From Mycobacterium sp. GA-1285 (lineage in GTDB: Bacteria; Actinomycetota; Actinomycetes; Mycobacteriales; Mycobacteriaceae): a stretch of 64,000 nt of DNA. Positions 8,184 to 16,584 of this stretch are shown here, piece after piece. Every line of letters begins with the position of its first letter. The first letter of the stretch is position 1. Location: the NCBI RefSeq assembly GCF_001499905.1, contig NZ_LQIS01000006.1, positions 62,001 to 126,000 on the forward strand, read 5' to 3'. The notes under the pieces were generated by a model that did no database searches, was not told where the DNA came from, and saw only the letters and a program-made list of their open reading frames with translations. A program made the translations under genes and the position numbers.

Positions 8184-9227
8184 ATGAGCAGATCTATGAC
8201 CGCAGCACCCGAGACGTCGGAAATCGAAGCGCGGGTCGGCCATTGGTACCAGATGGACGACACCTACCTCGTCGGCCGCGAGAAAGTGCGCGAATACGCC
8301 CGTGCGGTGCAGGACTACCACCCGGCGCACTGGGACGTCGCTGCCGCCGCCGAGCTGGGGTATTCGGGTCTGGTGGCGCCGCTGACGTTCACGTCGGCCC
8401 CGGGGATGACCTGCAATCGCCGGATGTTCGAACAGATCGTCGTCGGGTACGACACGTATCTGCAGACCGAGGAGGTCTTCGAGCAGCACCGCCCGATCGT
8501 GGCCGGCGATGAACTCCACGTCGACGTCGAGCTGTCCTCAGTGCGCCGGATCGCCGGCAGGGATCTGATCACCGTGACCAACACCTTCACCGACACCGCT
8601 GGCGAGCGGGTGCACACCCTGCACACGACCGTCGTCGGCGTGACGAGCGACGATATGGATCCGGCGATCAAAACCGCCGTGCACAACAAGATGATGCACG
8701 ACGTCGACATCCTCGCGGTCAGTGAGCACGACGGCACATACGAGAAAACCGTGCGACCCGAGGGCGAAGTTCAGATCTCCGATAGCGGCATGGCCCGCAC
8801 CCCGGGGACCCCGTCGTTCGATGACGTGAAAGTCGGCGACGAGCTCCCGGTTCGCCACACCCGCCTGTCTCGAGGCGATCTGGTCAACTACGCCGGCGTT
8901 GCCGGTGACGCCAACCCGATCCACTGGGACGAGGACATCGCCAAGCTCGCCGGTCTGCCCGACGTGATCGCGCACGGCATGCTCACGATGGGGTTGGGCG
9001 CCGGATTCGTTTCCGCATGGTCGGGCGATCCGGGCGCGGTGACGCGCTATGCGGTGCGGCTCTCCGCGCCCGCGATCGTGTCGGCCAAGGAGGGCGCCGA
9101 CATCGAGTTCAGCGGCCGGATCAAGTCCTTGGATCCCGCGACCCGCTCGGGCGTGATCGTGGTGGCGGCGAAGTCCGCCGGGAAGAAGATCTTCGGCCTG
9201 GCCACCGTGAACATCCGCTTCCGCTGA
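8184..9227 (+). CDS. Fused HadA/HadB-like (3R)-hydroxyacyl dehydratase (double hot-dog)
   Basis: 347 residues from ATG 8184; a second ATG lies at 8196. The N-terminal half (about 10-150) reads like HadA of mycobacterial FAS-II (TYLVGREKVREYARAV, LVAPLTFTSAPG, FEQHRPIVAGDELH) and the C-terminal half (about 205-345) reads like HadB (YAGVAGDANPIHWDEDIA, IAHGMLTMGLGAGF, GKKIFGLATVN). The hydratase-2 motif DxNPIHW with its Asp and His is in the second half; the first half is a non-catalytic HadA-type hot-dog. In FAS-II these are separate subunits, so this is a natural fusion. Expected reaction: dehydration/hydration of 3R-hydroxyacyl thioesters. The SDR gene follows after 4 nt, consistent with a coupled dehydratase/reductase pair. 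Confidence 0.85.
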   Translation: MSRSMTAAPETSEIEARVGHWYQMDDTYLVGREKVREYARAVQDYHPAHWDVAAAAELGYSGLVAPLTFTSAPGMTCNRRMFEQIVVGYDTYLQTEEVFEQHRPIVAGDELHVDVELSSVRRIAGRDLITVTNTFTDTAGERVHTLHTTVVGVTSDDMDPAIKTAVHNKMMHDVDILAVSEHDGTYEKTVRPEGEVQISDSGMARTPGTPSFDDVKVGDELPVRHTRLSRGDLVNYAGVAGDANPIHWDEDIAKLAGLPDVIAHGMLTMGLGAGFVSAWSGDPGAVTRYAVRLSAPAIVSAKEGADIEFSGRIKSLDPATRSGVIVVAAKSAGKKIFGLATVNIRFR

Positions 9228-9231
9228 GATC

Positions 9232-10086
9232 GTGTCAACTGACTTCGACCGCAGGGACCGCAAGGCCTTCGACCTGACCGGCAAGGTCGTCGTGGTCGTG
9301 GGCGCGGGGCAGAGTCCCGGCCCCGGCATAGGAAATGGGCGGGCCATCTCCATTCTGGCCGCGCGCCACGGCGCAGAAATCGTGGCGGTCGACTTGAACG
9401 CCGCAGCGGTGCAGGAAACGGTCGAGATGATCGTCGCCGAAGGCGGCAGCGCCTACGCCGTCGAAGCCGATGTCGCCGACAAAGGCGACTGCCAGAACAT
9501 CTTCGACACAGCGATGGCGACCAGCGGTCGCGTCGACGGGATGGTCTACAGCGTGGCCACCAATCCCCCGTTCGACTTCGACTCGAACTCGATGACCGTC
9601 GAGAACTTCAACTACGGCATCAACGTCAACATGCTCGGCTGCTACCACTGCAATCTCTTTGCCGCCCAATGCATGGAGCGCAACCCCGGCGACACCGCCG
9701 GAAGCATCGTGAACATCTCGTCGATCGCCAGTGTCAAGAACGAGCTCGGCCTGAACATCGGCATCATGCCCTACGCACTCGGCAAATGCGGTCTGAACCA
9801 CATCACCGAGCTGGCCGCCGTCCAGTTCGCGGAGGCCGGAATCCGGGTCAACACATTGATGTTGGGCCCCATCGACTCCGTTCTGGCCAACCGGGAATCG
9901 CGATCGCTGTTCGGGTTGGAAGCCGACGAGGCGACCGAAAGACACAACGAGGTCGTCAGGCTCAAGATGGGCCGCGCCAGCGTATGGGAATCCGCGTATG
10001 CCGCGCTCTACCTGCTTGCCGACGAGTCACGCTTCATGACCGGACAACAGATCCGCTTGGACGGCGGGGCGACCCTGGTGCGGTGA
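9232..10086 (+). CDS. Short-chain dehydrogenase/reductase next to the HadAB-like gene
   Basis: 284 residues from a GTG start 4 nt after the dehydratase stop. The Rossmann opening is KVVVVVGAGQSPGPGIGNG, a longer than usual Gly-rich loop. Further SDR landmarks are VEADVADKGDC, SIVNISSIAS with the catalytic Ser, and MPYALGKCGLNH giving the YxxxK pair. The C-terminus MTGQQIRLDGGATLV is typical of classical SDRs. The pairing with a HadA/HadB-type dehydratase suggests a 3-hydroxyacyl or 3-ketoacyl thioester substrate; that is inference from context. The stop is 13 nt from the stop of the convergent DUF732 gene. Confidence 0.85.
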   Translation: MSTDFDRRDRKAFDLTGKVVVVVGAGQSPGPGIGNGRAISILAARHGAEIVAVDLNAAAVQETVEMIVAEGGSAYAVEADVADKGDCQNIFDTAMATSGRVDGMVYSVATNPPFDFDSNSMTVENFNYGINVNMLGCYHCNLFAAQCMERNPGDTAGSIVNISSIASVKNELGLNIGIMPYALGKCGLNHITELAAVQFAEAGIRVNTLMLGPIDSVLANRESRSLFGLEADEATERHNEVVRLKMGRASVWESAYAALYLLADESRFMTGQQIRLDGGATLVR

Positions 10087-10098
10087 CGGGTCGCCCGG

Positions 10099-10377
10099 TC
10101 AGCAGAGTCGCAGGAGTGCGCGGCTGACGATGTCCATCGCCGCGCCGGTCGAGATGCCGAGGTCCGCGCTGATCATCTTGACCGCGTCCGGTGCCAGCAC
10201 ACCGACGCTGGTGGCGGCGCAGGCCCGGTAGCCCTGCGTGAGCAGTTCCTCGGCCGTCAGGAAGCTGTACCGGGGCTGGAGGTCACGCAGGTACTCGTCT
10301 TCGGTTGCACCGGCGGGCGCGGCCAAAACAACGGCGAGCGTCGCGAGCCCGGCTCCAATACGCATCACGGCGAACAT
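10099..10377 (-). CDS. Small secreted DUF732-family protein
   Basis: 92 residues. The start at 10377 is chosen for its GGAGGT 7 nt upstream and because it begins a signal peptide (FAVMRIGAGLATLAVVLAAPAGA). The short mature part has the DUF732 pattern: YLRDL, LLTQGYRACAATSVG with a conserved Cys, a central helical segment, and a second Cys as the very last residue (ALLRLC), which probably forms a disulfide with the first. DUF732 proteins are small exported mycobacterial proteins with no assigned function. It stands alone between the SDR (convergent) and the catalase gene (same strand, 143 bp downstream of its stop). Confidence 0.75.
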   Translation of the reverse strand: MFAVMRIGAGLATLAVVLAAPAGATEDEYLRDLQPRYSFLTAEELLTQGYRACAATSVGVLAPDAVKMISADLGISTGAAMDIVSRALLRLC

Positions 10378-10520
10378 GTCGAAACCTCCATCGCATCGGG
10401 TGTTCCCAAACCATGGACGGATCCCATTCGTCAGGTAGCCCGATGGTAAGCCCGCGACGACACGACCGGGGCGCATTCAGCAAACGTCTGTGCAGCCTCG
10501 CGCCCGTCCCCACGCACCCG

Positions 10521-12791
10521 TCAGACGACGACGACCCGGTCCCACACCCGGTGCTGACCGAGCGCGTTGAGCAGCGACTGGGCGAGAGTCGCCGCATCGG
10601 AGCCCGAAAACAGACCCGGCCCGTCGGTCGGAACCGCCGCGGTGGCAGCAAGTTCCGTGCCTTCGGGCAGCACCGCGATCGCCTTGTGGTGCCGGAAGGC
10701 TTCGTCGACAATCGTTTTCGCTTTGGCGGTAGTGGGCGATCCCGCGATGAGTATCGCGTCGAACTCCACCGAACGGGCGGTCGCATAGGTGCGGGATACC
10801 GGTACGGTGCCACCGTCATGTTCGAGGGTGCCGCCGTGCGCGGCCACCACGAACGGCACGTTCTTGGCCGTCGCGATCGCGGTGACAGCGGCCGCCACTG
10901 CGGCGAGGTCGGAGTCCGGACCCGTGAGGATGCCGATCTGGCGGCCCTCGACGGGCCATTCCTCACCGACTTGCGACACCGCGGGACTGAGCAGCACGGG
11001 ATCGACGGGGGCGACGGTGGGAGCCGGCGCCTCGAGGCCCAGCCCCTCGGCCACCTTCGCGCACAGGTCGGGGTCGATGTTCGCCAGCGCCACCAGTTGG
11101 CGCTCCTTGACCGCCTGCTCGTAACACTTGCCGAGTTCGAAGGTGTACGCCTCGGCGACGTGCTCCTGTTCGGCCGCGCTCAAGCTGCGGTAGAACATGG
11201 TCACCTGGCTGAAGTGGTCGTCGTAGGTGGCCGGTGCGTCGCGGCGTTTCGTCGACTCCGGAATGACGGTAGGCACCTCGATGAACGCGCCGGTGTCCGC
11301 CCCCGCGAGGAACGGGCAACCGCCGTCCAGCGAGTTCGGCTTGTACGGTGCCACGCCGGGATGCACACCGGACTGGTGGAACCCATCGCGGAACATGTCG
11401 TTGACCGGAGCGTGCGGCCGGTTGATCGGGATGTGGCTGAAGTTGGGACCCGCCAGCCTGGTGATCTGGGTGTCGAGATACGAGAAGAGCCGGGCCTGAA
11501 GCAGCGGGTCGTCGGTGATGTCGATACCGGGCACCAGATGGCCGGGATGAAAGGCGACCTGCTCGGTTTCGGCGAAGAAGTTCGTCACGTTGCGGTTGAG
11601 TTGCAGCGTTCCGATGACCCTGACCGGGGCCAGTTCCTCGGGCACGATCTTGGTCGGGTCGAGCAGGTCGATGCCCTCGAACATCTGCTCCGGGGTGTCC
11701 GGGAACACCTGCACCCCGAGGTCCCACTCGGGATAGACACCCTTCTCGATCGCGTCCGCGAGGTCGCGTCGATGGAAGTCCGGATCCACCCCGCCGGTGA
11801 TCTGCGCTTCTTCCCACACCTGGGAGTGCACACCGAGCCGGGGCTTCCAGTGGAACTTCACCAGTGACGTGGATTCGTCGGGCCCGATCAACCGGAACGT
11901 GTGGACGCCGAACCCCTCCATCATTCGGTACGACCGCGGAATCCCGCGATCGGACATGTTCCACATGGTGTGGAACTGGGCCTCAGTGTGCAGCGAGACG
12001 AAATCCCAGAAGGTGTCGTGCGCACTCTGCGCCTGCGGGATCTCGCGATCCGGATGCGGTTTGGCGGCGTGCACGACGTCGGGGAACTTGATGCCGTCCT
12101 GGATGAAGAACACCGGGATGTTGTTACCGACGAGGTCGAAGGTGCCTTCGTGGGTGTAGAACTTGGTGGCGAATCCGCGGGTGTCGCGCACCGTGTCGGC
12201 CGAGCCGCGGTTGCCCAGCACGGTGGAGAAGCGGACGAAGACCTCGGTCTCCGCGCCGGACTTCAGAAAGGCTGCCTTACAGATCTTCTCGGCGGCACCG
12301 TTGGCGCGGAACACACCGTGCGCACCGGCGCCGCGGGCGTGCACCACCCGCTCGGGGATCCGTTCGTGGTCAAAGTGCGTGATCTTCTCGCGAAGGTGGT
12401 GGTCCTGCAACAGAGTCGGCCCGCGCTCGCCGGCCTTCAGGGAGTGGTCGGTGTCGTAGAGCCGCGCGCCTTGCGCGGTGGTGAGGTACGCGCCCTGCTG
12501 TCCGCGGGCGGTCAATGGTCCCTCGGTGGAAGCGCCCGTCGCCGTGCGCAGTTTCGGTGCAGTCTGATCGGGCTTCGGCGGCAGGGGCTCGCGCGGGGCG
12601 GTCGGCTCGTCGATCGACGGCGCCTCCGGACCGGGCGCGCCGGGAATGTATGACGGGTTGTGCTGTTCGGCCTGGCCTTCACGCTTGAGCTCTTCGTTGC
12701 CGAGTAGCGTCCCGGCCGCCTCCTTGGCCTTGCCCTTGGCCTCTTCGACGATGCCCTTGACGGCTTCTTTGGGTGCGCGGTCGTCCGCCAT
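10521..12791 (-). CDS. katE: Large-subunit (HPII/KatE-type) catalase with N-terminal CsbD-like domain
   Basis: 756 residues from ATG 12791, which has AGAAGGAGAG just upstream. Residues about 1-45 (KGIVEEAKGKAKEAAGTLLG, NEELKREGQAEQ) look like a CsbD-family stress domain, unlike the disordered N-terminus of E. coli HPII. The catalase core follows: His151 in ERVVHARGAGAHG, Asn224 in VGNNIPVFF, and the haem-ligand Tyr438 in LFSYLDTQITRL. Spacings of these three residues (73 and 214) equal those I recall for E. coli HPII. Residues about 600-756 form the C-terminal flavodoxin/DJ-1-like domain typical of large-subunit catalases. It decomposes hydrogen peroxide in the cytoplasm. Divergent from the rhodanese gene; 204 bp lie between the two starts. 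Confidence 0.93.
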   Translation of the reverse strand: MADDRAPKEAVKGIVEEAKGKAKEAAGTLLGNEELKREGQAEQHNPSYIPGAPGPEAPSIDEPTAPREPLPPKPDQTAPKLRTATGASTEGPLTARGQQGAYLTTAQGARLYDTDHSLKAGERGPTLLQDHHLREKITHFDHERIPERVVHARGAGAHGVFRANGAAEKICKAAFLKSGAETEVFVRFSTVLGNRGSADTVRDTRGFATKFYTHEGTFDLVGNNIPVFFIQDGIKFPDVVHAAKPHPDREIPQAQSAHDTFWDFVSLHTEAQFHTMWNMSDRGIPRSYRMMEGFGVHTFRLIGPDESTSLVKFHWKPRLGVHSQVWEEAQITGGVDPDFHRRDLADAIEKGVYPEWDLGVQVFPDTPEQMFEGIDLLDPTKIVPEELAPVRVIGTLQLNRNVTNFFAETEQVAFHPGHLVPGIDITDDPLLQARLFSYLDTQITRLAGPNFSHIPINRPHAPVNDMFRDGFHQSGVHPGVAPYKPNSLDGGCPFLAGADTGAFIEVPTVIPESTKRRDAPATYDDHFSQVTMFYRSLSAAEQEHVAEAYTFELGKCYEQAVKERQLVALANIDPDLCAKVAEGLGLEAPAPTVAPVDPVLLSPAVSQVGEEWPVEGRQIGILTGPDSDLAAVAAAVTAIATAKNVPFVVAAHGGTLEHDGGTVPVSRTYATARSVEFDAILIAGSPTTAKAKTIVDEAFRHHKAIAVLPEGTELAATAAVPTDGPGLFSGSDAATLAQSLLNALGQHRVWDRVVVV

Positions 12792-12969
12792 CGGTCTCTC
12801 CTTCTCATGGCTTTTCCGGGGCCGAACATCCTCGCTGGCTCGTGACCCATTGCGGCGGCGGGTTTCCATTTCTGGGGCAGTCGAAACTACGGAGCCATTC
12901 CGAAATACGGAGCCACTCGAAACACATCTCAAGGATCACCTGGGGTTGCTCCCGACGGGTTCGGCGCTT

Positions 12970-12986
12970 GTACCCCTGGGGGGTAC
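12970..12986. promoter_or_regulatory. CsoR-family type operator palindrome
   Basis: GTACCCC-TGG-GGGGTAC is a perfect 7-bp inverted repeat around a 3-nt spacer. C-tract/G-tract palindromes flanked by TA are the usual binding sites of CsoR-family repressors (copper-sensing CsoR/RicR and persulfide-sensing CstR). It overlaps the probable -10 element of the rhodanese gene, so bound repressor would block transcription. No csoR-like gene is in the window, so the regulator must act from elsewhere. Which member binds is not readable from the site. Confidence 0.6.
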
Positions 12987-12989
12987 ATT
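12984..12989 (+). promoter_or_regulatory. -10 element of a probable leaderless promoter
   Basis: TACATT fits the mycobacterial TANNNT -10 pattern and ends 6 nt before the GTG of the rhodanese gene. There is no Shine-Dalgarno sequence in between, which suggests a leaderless transcript starting at the GTG. The element overlaps the right arm of the palindrome at 12970-12986. Confidence 0.5.
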
Positions 12990-12995
12990 CGTGGC

Positions 12996-13460
12996 GTGTC
13001 TGAACTCGAGGGACCCTCGGTGGTCACCCGGCGGCCATGGCGATTGCTGGCCGCGGCCGTGGCTGCGGCCGGCTCGGCTGTGCTGGTCGGGTGCGCATCA
13101 GAAACGGCACCTCCGACATACCCATCGCAATCAAAGGTCGCCAGCGCCGCACGGTTGGTCAACCCTGACGAATTCGTCGCCGCGATCTCCGAGCCCGGTC
13201 GGTTGACGGTGAACGTCCACGTGCCCTTCGAAGGCGACATCCCGGGCACGGACATGTCGATCCCATTCGATGAGATCGCCGCGCAAGCCGAACGCCTCCC
13301 AGCCGACCGCGACACCGCCCTGGCCATCTACTGCCGCTCCGGGCCGATGAGTACTGTTGCGGCTGAAGCACTTCGCACTCTCGGCTACACCAACATCGTC
13401 GAACTCCGCGGGGGTATGCGCGCGTGGCAGGCCGACGGCCGTCAGGTTATCGGCATCTGA
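12996..13460 (+). CDS. Rhodanese-domain lipoprotein
   Basis: 154 residues from GTG 12996. Residues 1-33 are a lipoprotein signal ending in the lipobox LVGC; the mature protein would be attached outside the membrane. The rhodanese domain spans about 50-154: an N-terminal LVNPDEFVAAI, an active-site loop AIYCRSGPMSTVAAE with Cys in the usual CRSG context, and the C-terminal LRGGMRAWQADG signature. The expected reaction is sulfane-sulfur (persulfide) transfer. Genes of this type are commonly controlled by CsoR-family persulfide or copper sensors, which fits the palindrome upstream. It is convergent with the MFS gene (25 bp between stops) and divergent from katE. Confidence 0.85.
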   Translation: MSELEGPSVVTRRPWRLLAAAVAAAGSAVLVGCASETAPPTYPSQSKVASAARLVNPDEFVAAISEPGRLTVNVHVPFEGDIPGTDMSIPFDEIAAQAERLPADRDTALAIYCRSGPMSTVAAEALRTLGYTNIVELRGGMRAWQADGRQVIGI

Positions 13461-13485
13461 CGTCTTTTCAGCACGAGATTGTGCC

Positions 13486-14742
13486 TCACGGCGTTGCCAC
13501 CGTGTCGGGAACCTGAGCCTGAAGTCGACCGGCTCGTTCCAACCGGTAGAGCGCGAGCGCCGCCAGCAGGCCGATGGTGCTCAAGACGATCCACGTCAGT
13601 TCTGCTGATCCGGCGTCAGCAGCTCTTTGCATGAGCGCCCCTGTGCCGAGATTGCCGACGAGGATGCCGATTCCGACGATGGTGTTGTAGAAGCCGTAAT
13701 GCGTTGCGATCAACCGTCCGCCGGCCAGTGAGACGACGGTGTCCATTTCGAACGGGAACACCGCGGCTGATCCGACCGCCAGCACCGCAGCGCCGAGCAG
13801 GAGTGCGCTCACCGCCGCAATCTCGCCGGCACGGCCGTCGTCGGGAAATACCGCCATGGGGGTGAACGCCGATGCGAGGATCAGCATGCCGATCACCAGC
13901 GAGTGCCCTGATCCCCAGCGCTTGGCGAACCATTGCGTGATCCTGAGCTGGCCGGCGACGGCGACCAGACCGGAGATAACGAAAATCCCTGCGACCACGA
14001 CGGATTCGGCGTGCGGCATCAAATTCTTGGCGTGTAAGGGCAGGGCCAGATAAACCTGGAACGACAGCACATACGAACCGATCATCGCCGCGGCGAAGAG
14101 CAGAAACGATCGGTTCGCCACAACCGCCCTCCAGTCGTCCAGTATCGACGAGTTGTGTTGTGGCGAGGCGGCGTTGTGCTTCGGAAGCGCGAACAGCTGC
14201 GCGATCGTCAATGCCGCGAAAACGGCCGCCGCGCCTGCCGCAGCGATGCGGAAGTCGAGCGTCAGCAGCGCCAGCCCGACGAGCGGTCCGGCGAGGATAC
14301 CGCCTTGGTAGAAGACGTTGAAGAGCGCAAATGCCTCGACACGCCTCAGGCCGGCGTCGGCGGCAAGGTAGGCGCGCACAGCCGGGTTGAACAGCGCCCC
14401 AGCGAATCCCGTTGCCGCCGACGCGATCAGCAGGGCGGGTAGGGACTCGGCGAAGACCAGCAGTCCAAAGCCGGCAGTGCGCAACAGGCAGCCCGCGACA
14501 ATGAGCGGTTTGTACCCGATGCGGTCGGCCAGGGTTCCGCCGACGATGAACATGCCCTGCTGGGAGAAATTGCGTACTCCGAGCACCAAGCCGATGGCCC
14601 ATGCGGCCATCCCGAGCGGGCCTGCCAGGTATCCGGCCAAGTAGGGCATCAACATGTAAAACCCGAGGTTGATACCGAACTGGTTGATCATCAACAGCCG
14701 ACTCGGCCACCCGAAGCTGCGAAACTCGCCGACCACGCTCAT
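13486..14742 (-). CDS. MFS transporter of the lpqS-cysK2 operon (Rv0849-like)
   Basis: 418 residues from ATG 14742, with GGTGAGGGG upstream. The ATG overlaps the cysK2 TGA (ATGA), so the start is fixed by coupling. About twelve hydrophobic segments are visible, with the MFS loop signature [14 protein letters not shown] between helices 2 and 3. In M. tuberculosis the order lpqS, cysK2, Rv0849 (an MFS gene) belongs to the copper-induced RicR regulon; the same three genes in the same order are found here. The transported substrate is unknown; a sulfur metabolite or a metal chelate would fit the neighbours. Confidence 0.85.
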   Translation of the reverse strand: MSVVGEFRSFGWPSRLLMINQFGINLGFYMLMPYLAGYLAGPLGMAAWAIGLVLGVRNFSQQGMFIVGGTLADRIGYKPLIVAGCLLRTAGFGLLVFAESLPALLIASAATGFAGALFNPAVRAYLAADAGLRRVEAFALFNVFYQGGILAGPLVGLALLTLDFRIAAAGAAAVFAALTIAQLFALPKHNAASPQHNSSILDDWRAVVANRSFLLFAAAMIGSYVLSFQVYLALPLHAKNLMPHAESVVVAGIFVISGLVAVAGQLRITQWFAKRWGSGHSLVIGMLILASAFTPMAVFPDDGRAGEIAAVSALLLGAAVLAVGSAAVFPFEMDTVVSLAGGRLIATHYGFYNTIVGIGILVGNLGTGALMQRAADAGSAELTWIVLSTIGLLAALALYRLERAGRLQAQVPDTVATP

Positions 14743-15848
14743 CGCACACCCCTCACCGGGTCCATCACCGTGGTGCACCGTGTCCACGACGACACAACCC
14801 GTTCGGTCGGATGGTCGATGACCGCCGGTCCGGTCGGCGGTGGGACACCGAGAAGACCATGCTGGCGGCAGAAGTCGTCGTTGTAGACCGTATCGAAGTA
14901 GCGCTGCGGGCCGTCCGGGAAGACTGCGGCGATCGTCATGTCCGCCGGGTAGGTGTGTGCCGCCCATCCGGCGACCAGAGCCACTGCGCCGACACTCCAG
15001 CCGCCGCTGGCGTAGTGGGTGGCGGCCAGCGTGCGACAAGTCCATACGGCTTCGGCGGGCGCGACCCAGTGGACCTCATTGAAGGCCTGGTAGTCCACGT
15101 TGCCGGGAAAGATGCTCGACCCCAGGCCGCGCATCAATCGTGTGGTGGCCGGTTGGCCGAAGATGGTGGAGCCCACCGTGTCGACGCCGATCAACTGCAT
15201 GTCTGGGTTGAATTCCCGCAGGACCCGAGCCACCCCGGCCGAATGACCACCGGTGCCGACGGAGCACACCAGCACGTCGACGTTGCCGAGTTGTGCCTGC
15301 AGTTCCAGTGCGAGTCCTCGGTATGCGTCCACGTTGTCGGGGTTGTTGTACTGATCCGGATACCAGGCGTTGTCATCCGAGGCGAGAAGCTGTTGTACTC
15401 GCTCACGACGTGCCTGCTGCCAGCCACCGTCAGGATGCGGCTCGGTCACCAGGTCGACATCTGCGCCGTACGCCCTCAGCATCCTCTGGATCATCGGCTC
15501 CATTCCCGGATCGGTCACCAGGGTGACGGGATGGCCGTAGACGGTACCCGCGAGAGCCAGACCTAGCCCAAGTGTGCCACTTGTTGATTCGATGATCCGG
15601 CTACGTGGGCGAAGGGCTCCGGTCACGCGGGCACGCTCCACCATGTACATGGCCGGTCGGTCTTTCATGCCGCCGGGACTGAAACCCTCGAGCTTGGCCC
15701 AGAAACCTCGCTGAGCCGATGTGAAGGGCTCCGAGATTCGCAGGACTGGGGTGTGCCCGACCATGGTGCCTGGGCGCTCATACCGGGCGAGACATCCCTG
15801 ACCCTGGCGATGTGACTGAAGAGCGTGAAGGGACAGAACGTGATTCAT
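14739..15848 (-). CDS. cysK2: CysK2-like PLP-dependent cysteine synthase family enzyme
   Basis: 369 residues. The fold-type II PLP pattern is clear: [12 protein letters not shown] at the start, [12 protein letters not shown] with the Schiff-base Lys, [13 protein letters not shown] as the phosphate/amino-acid loop, and [12 protein letters not shown] as the PLP-phosphate Gly loop. Length and a C-terminal extension fit CysK2 rather than CysK1 or CysM. M. tuberculosis CysK2 is known as an S-sulfocysteine synthase using O-phosphoserine and thiosulfate; the same reaction is inferred here from the conserved operon with lpqS (110 bp upstream) and the MFS gene (4-nt overlap). Confidence 0.85.
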   Translation of the reverse strand: MNHVLSLHALQSHRQGQGCLARYERPGTMVGHTPVLRISEPFTSAQRGFWAKLEGFSPGGMKDRPAMYMVERARVTGALRPRSRIIESTSGTLGLGLALAGTVYGHPVTLVTDPGMEPMIQRMLRAYGADVDLVTEPHPDGGWQQARRERVQQLLASDDNAWYPDQYNNPDNVDAYRGLALELQAQLGNVDVLVCSVGTGGHSAGVARVLREFNPDMQLIGVDTVGSTIFGQPATTRLMRGLGSSIFPGNVDYQAFNEVHWVAPAEAVWTCRTLAATHYASGGWSVGAVALVAGWAAHTYPADMTIAAVFPDGPQRYFDTVYNDDFCRQHGLLGVPPPTGPAVIDHPTERVVSSWTRCTTVMDPVRGVR

Positions 15849-15958
15849 CTAGGTGCATCGCTTCTGCGTCGAGCCGCGAACTGAGGACGCGGCAGCTGAT
15901 GACGGGCGGCGGTCTCCGACCGTGCCGCACTCCGGCGGCGTGGTCTGACGCCGCCGGA

Positions 15959-16372
15959 TCAGCGTCGCGCGATGCAGAGCCGGGTCAGCCTCACCCGGCC
16001 CGATAGGACGGCCGACCGCTGCCGGGGCGGACCGCGGATGGCAGCGAGTTCGGGTTGACGCCACCGCACCAAAACGGCCGTGAGCGTACCGATCAGCGCC
16101 AGAGCGAGCAAAGAGTTGGACGTCCGCGGGAGAACACCCTCGGCGATCGCGTCCGGCGGTAGCGGGATCGGGGCGTCACTGATGTGCGAATGCTCGACGA
16201 CCACGGACTGTTCGTGTCCGAGTGCGGACGAGAGTGCATGCGGTCCGTGTGCCGGGGCGATGTCGTTTGCCGGCAACGTCCATCCGGCGGCGACCGCCAC
16301 CACCCACAACGCCAGGGCAAGCGCAACCATCGCGGGGATCCGCGTCCAGGGGAGGGCCACCTTGCTACTCAC
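15959..16372 (-). CDS. lpqS: LpqS-like copper-regulon membrane/secreted protein
   Basis: 137 residues with an N-terminal hydrophobic signal segment (about 12-32), a His-containing stretch (APAHGPHALSSALGHEQS, then EHSHISD), a second hydrophobic segment (about 88-104) and the C-terminal block RGPPRQRSAVLSGRVRLTRL ending CIARR. That C-terminal block is what I recognise from M. tuberculosis LpqS, a RicR-controlled protein of unknown biochemical role. The histidines would suit metal binding outside the membrane. It heads the leftward lpqS-cysK2-MFS operon and is divergent from the DUF305 gene. I saw no CsoR-type palindrome in its upstream region. Confidence 0.7.
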   Translation of the reverse strand: MSSKVALPWTRIPAMVALALALWVVAVAAGWTLPANDIAPAHGPHALSSALGHEQSVVVEHSHISDAPIPLPPDAIAEGVLPRTSNSLLALALIGTLTAVLVRWRQPELAAIRGPPRQRSAVLSGRVRLTRLCIARR

Positions 16373-16492
16373 AATGTTGCCGACTGTAGCAGCGGAGGTG
16401 ACCCAGGCTTGCGGGCTGGAAGAGTTGACGCCGTCTCGTTATCGCGCTGCGACTGGGCGTGCTGCAGCCGGGGCGGCTCCTGCGTGCGCGGT

Positions 16493-16514
16493 TCTTCATC
16501 GAATCTTCACAGAA
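16493..16514 (+). promoter_or_regulatory. 11-bp-spaced direct repeat, candidate OmpR-family regulator site
   Basis: TCTTCATCGAA is followed at once by TCTTCACAGAA: two TCTTCA half-sites exactly 11 bp apart, with matching GAA ends. Tandem half-sites at 11-bp spacing are the usual layout of OmpR/PhoB-type response-regulator boxes. The site lies about 70-90 bp upstream of the DUF305 GTG, and an OmpR-type regulator gene lies 2 kb away. Binding is inference. Confidence 0.45.
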
Positions 16515-16584
16515 CGACTAGAGCAGGCTTACACCCTCCGAGAAAGCTGGAGTCGAACCGTGTGCAATGGCGAAAGGATGCGCT

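Noticed and set aside
13616..14749. 377-codon frame overlapping the MFS gene
   Set aside because: Arg-rich shadow in a second frame; the MFS frame has the helices and start overlap.
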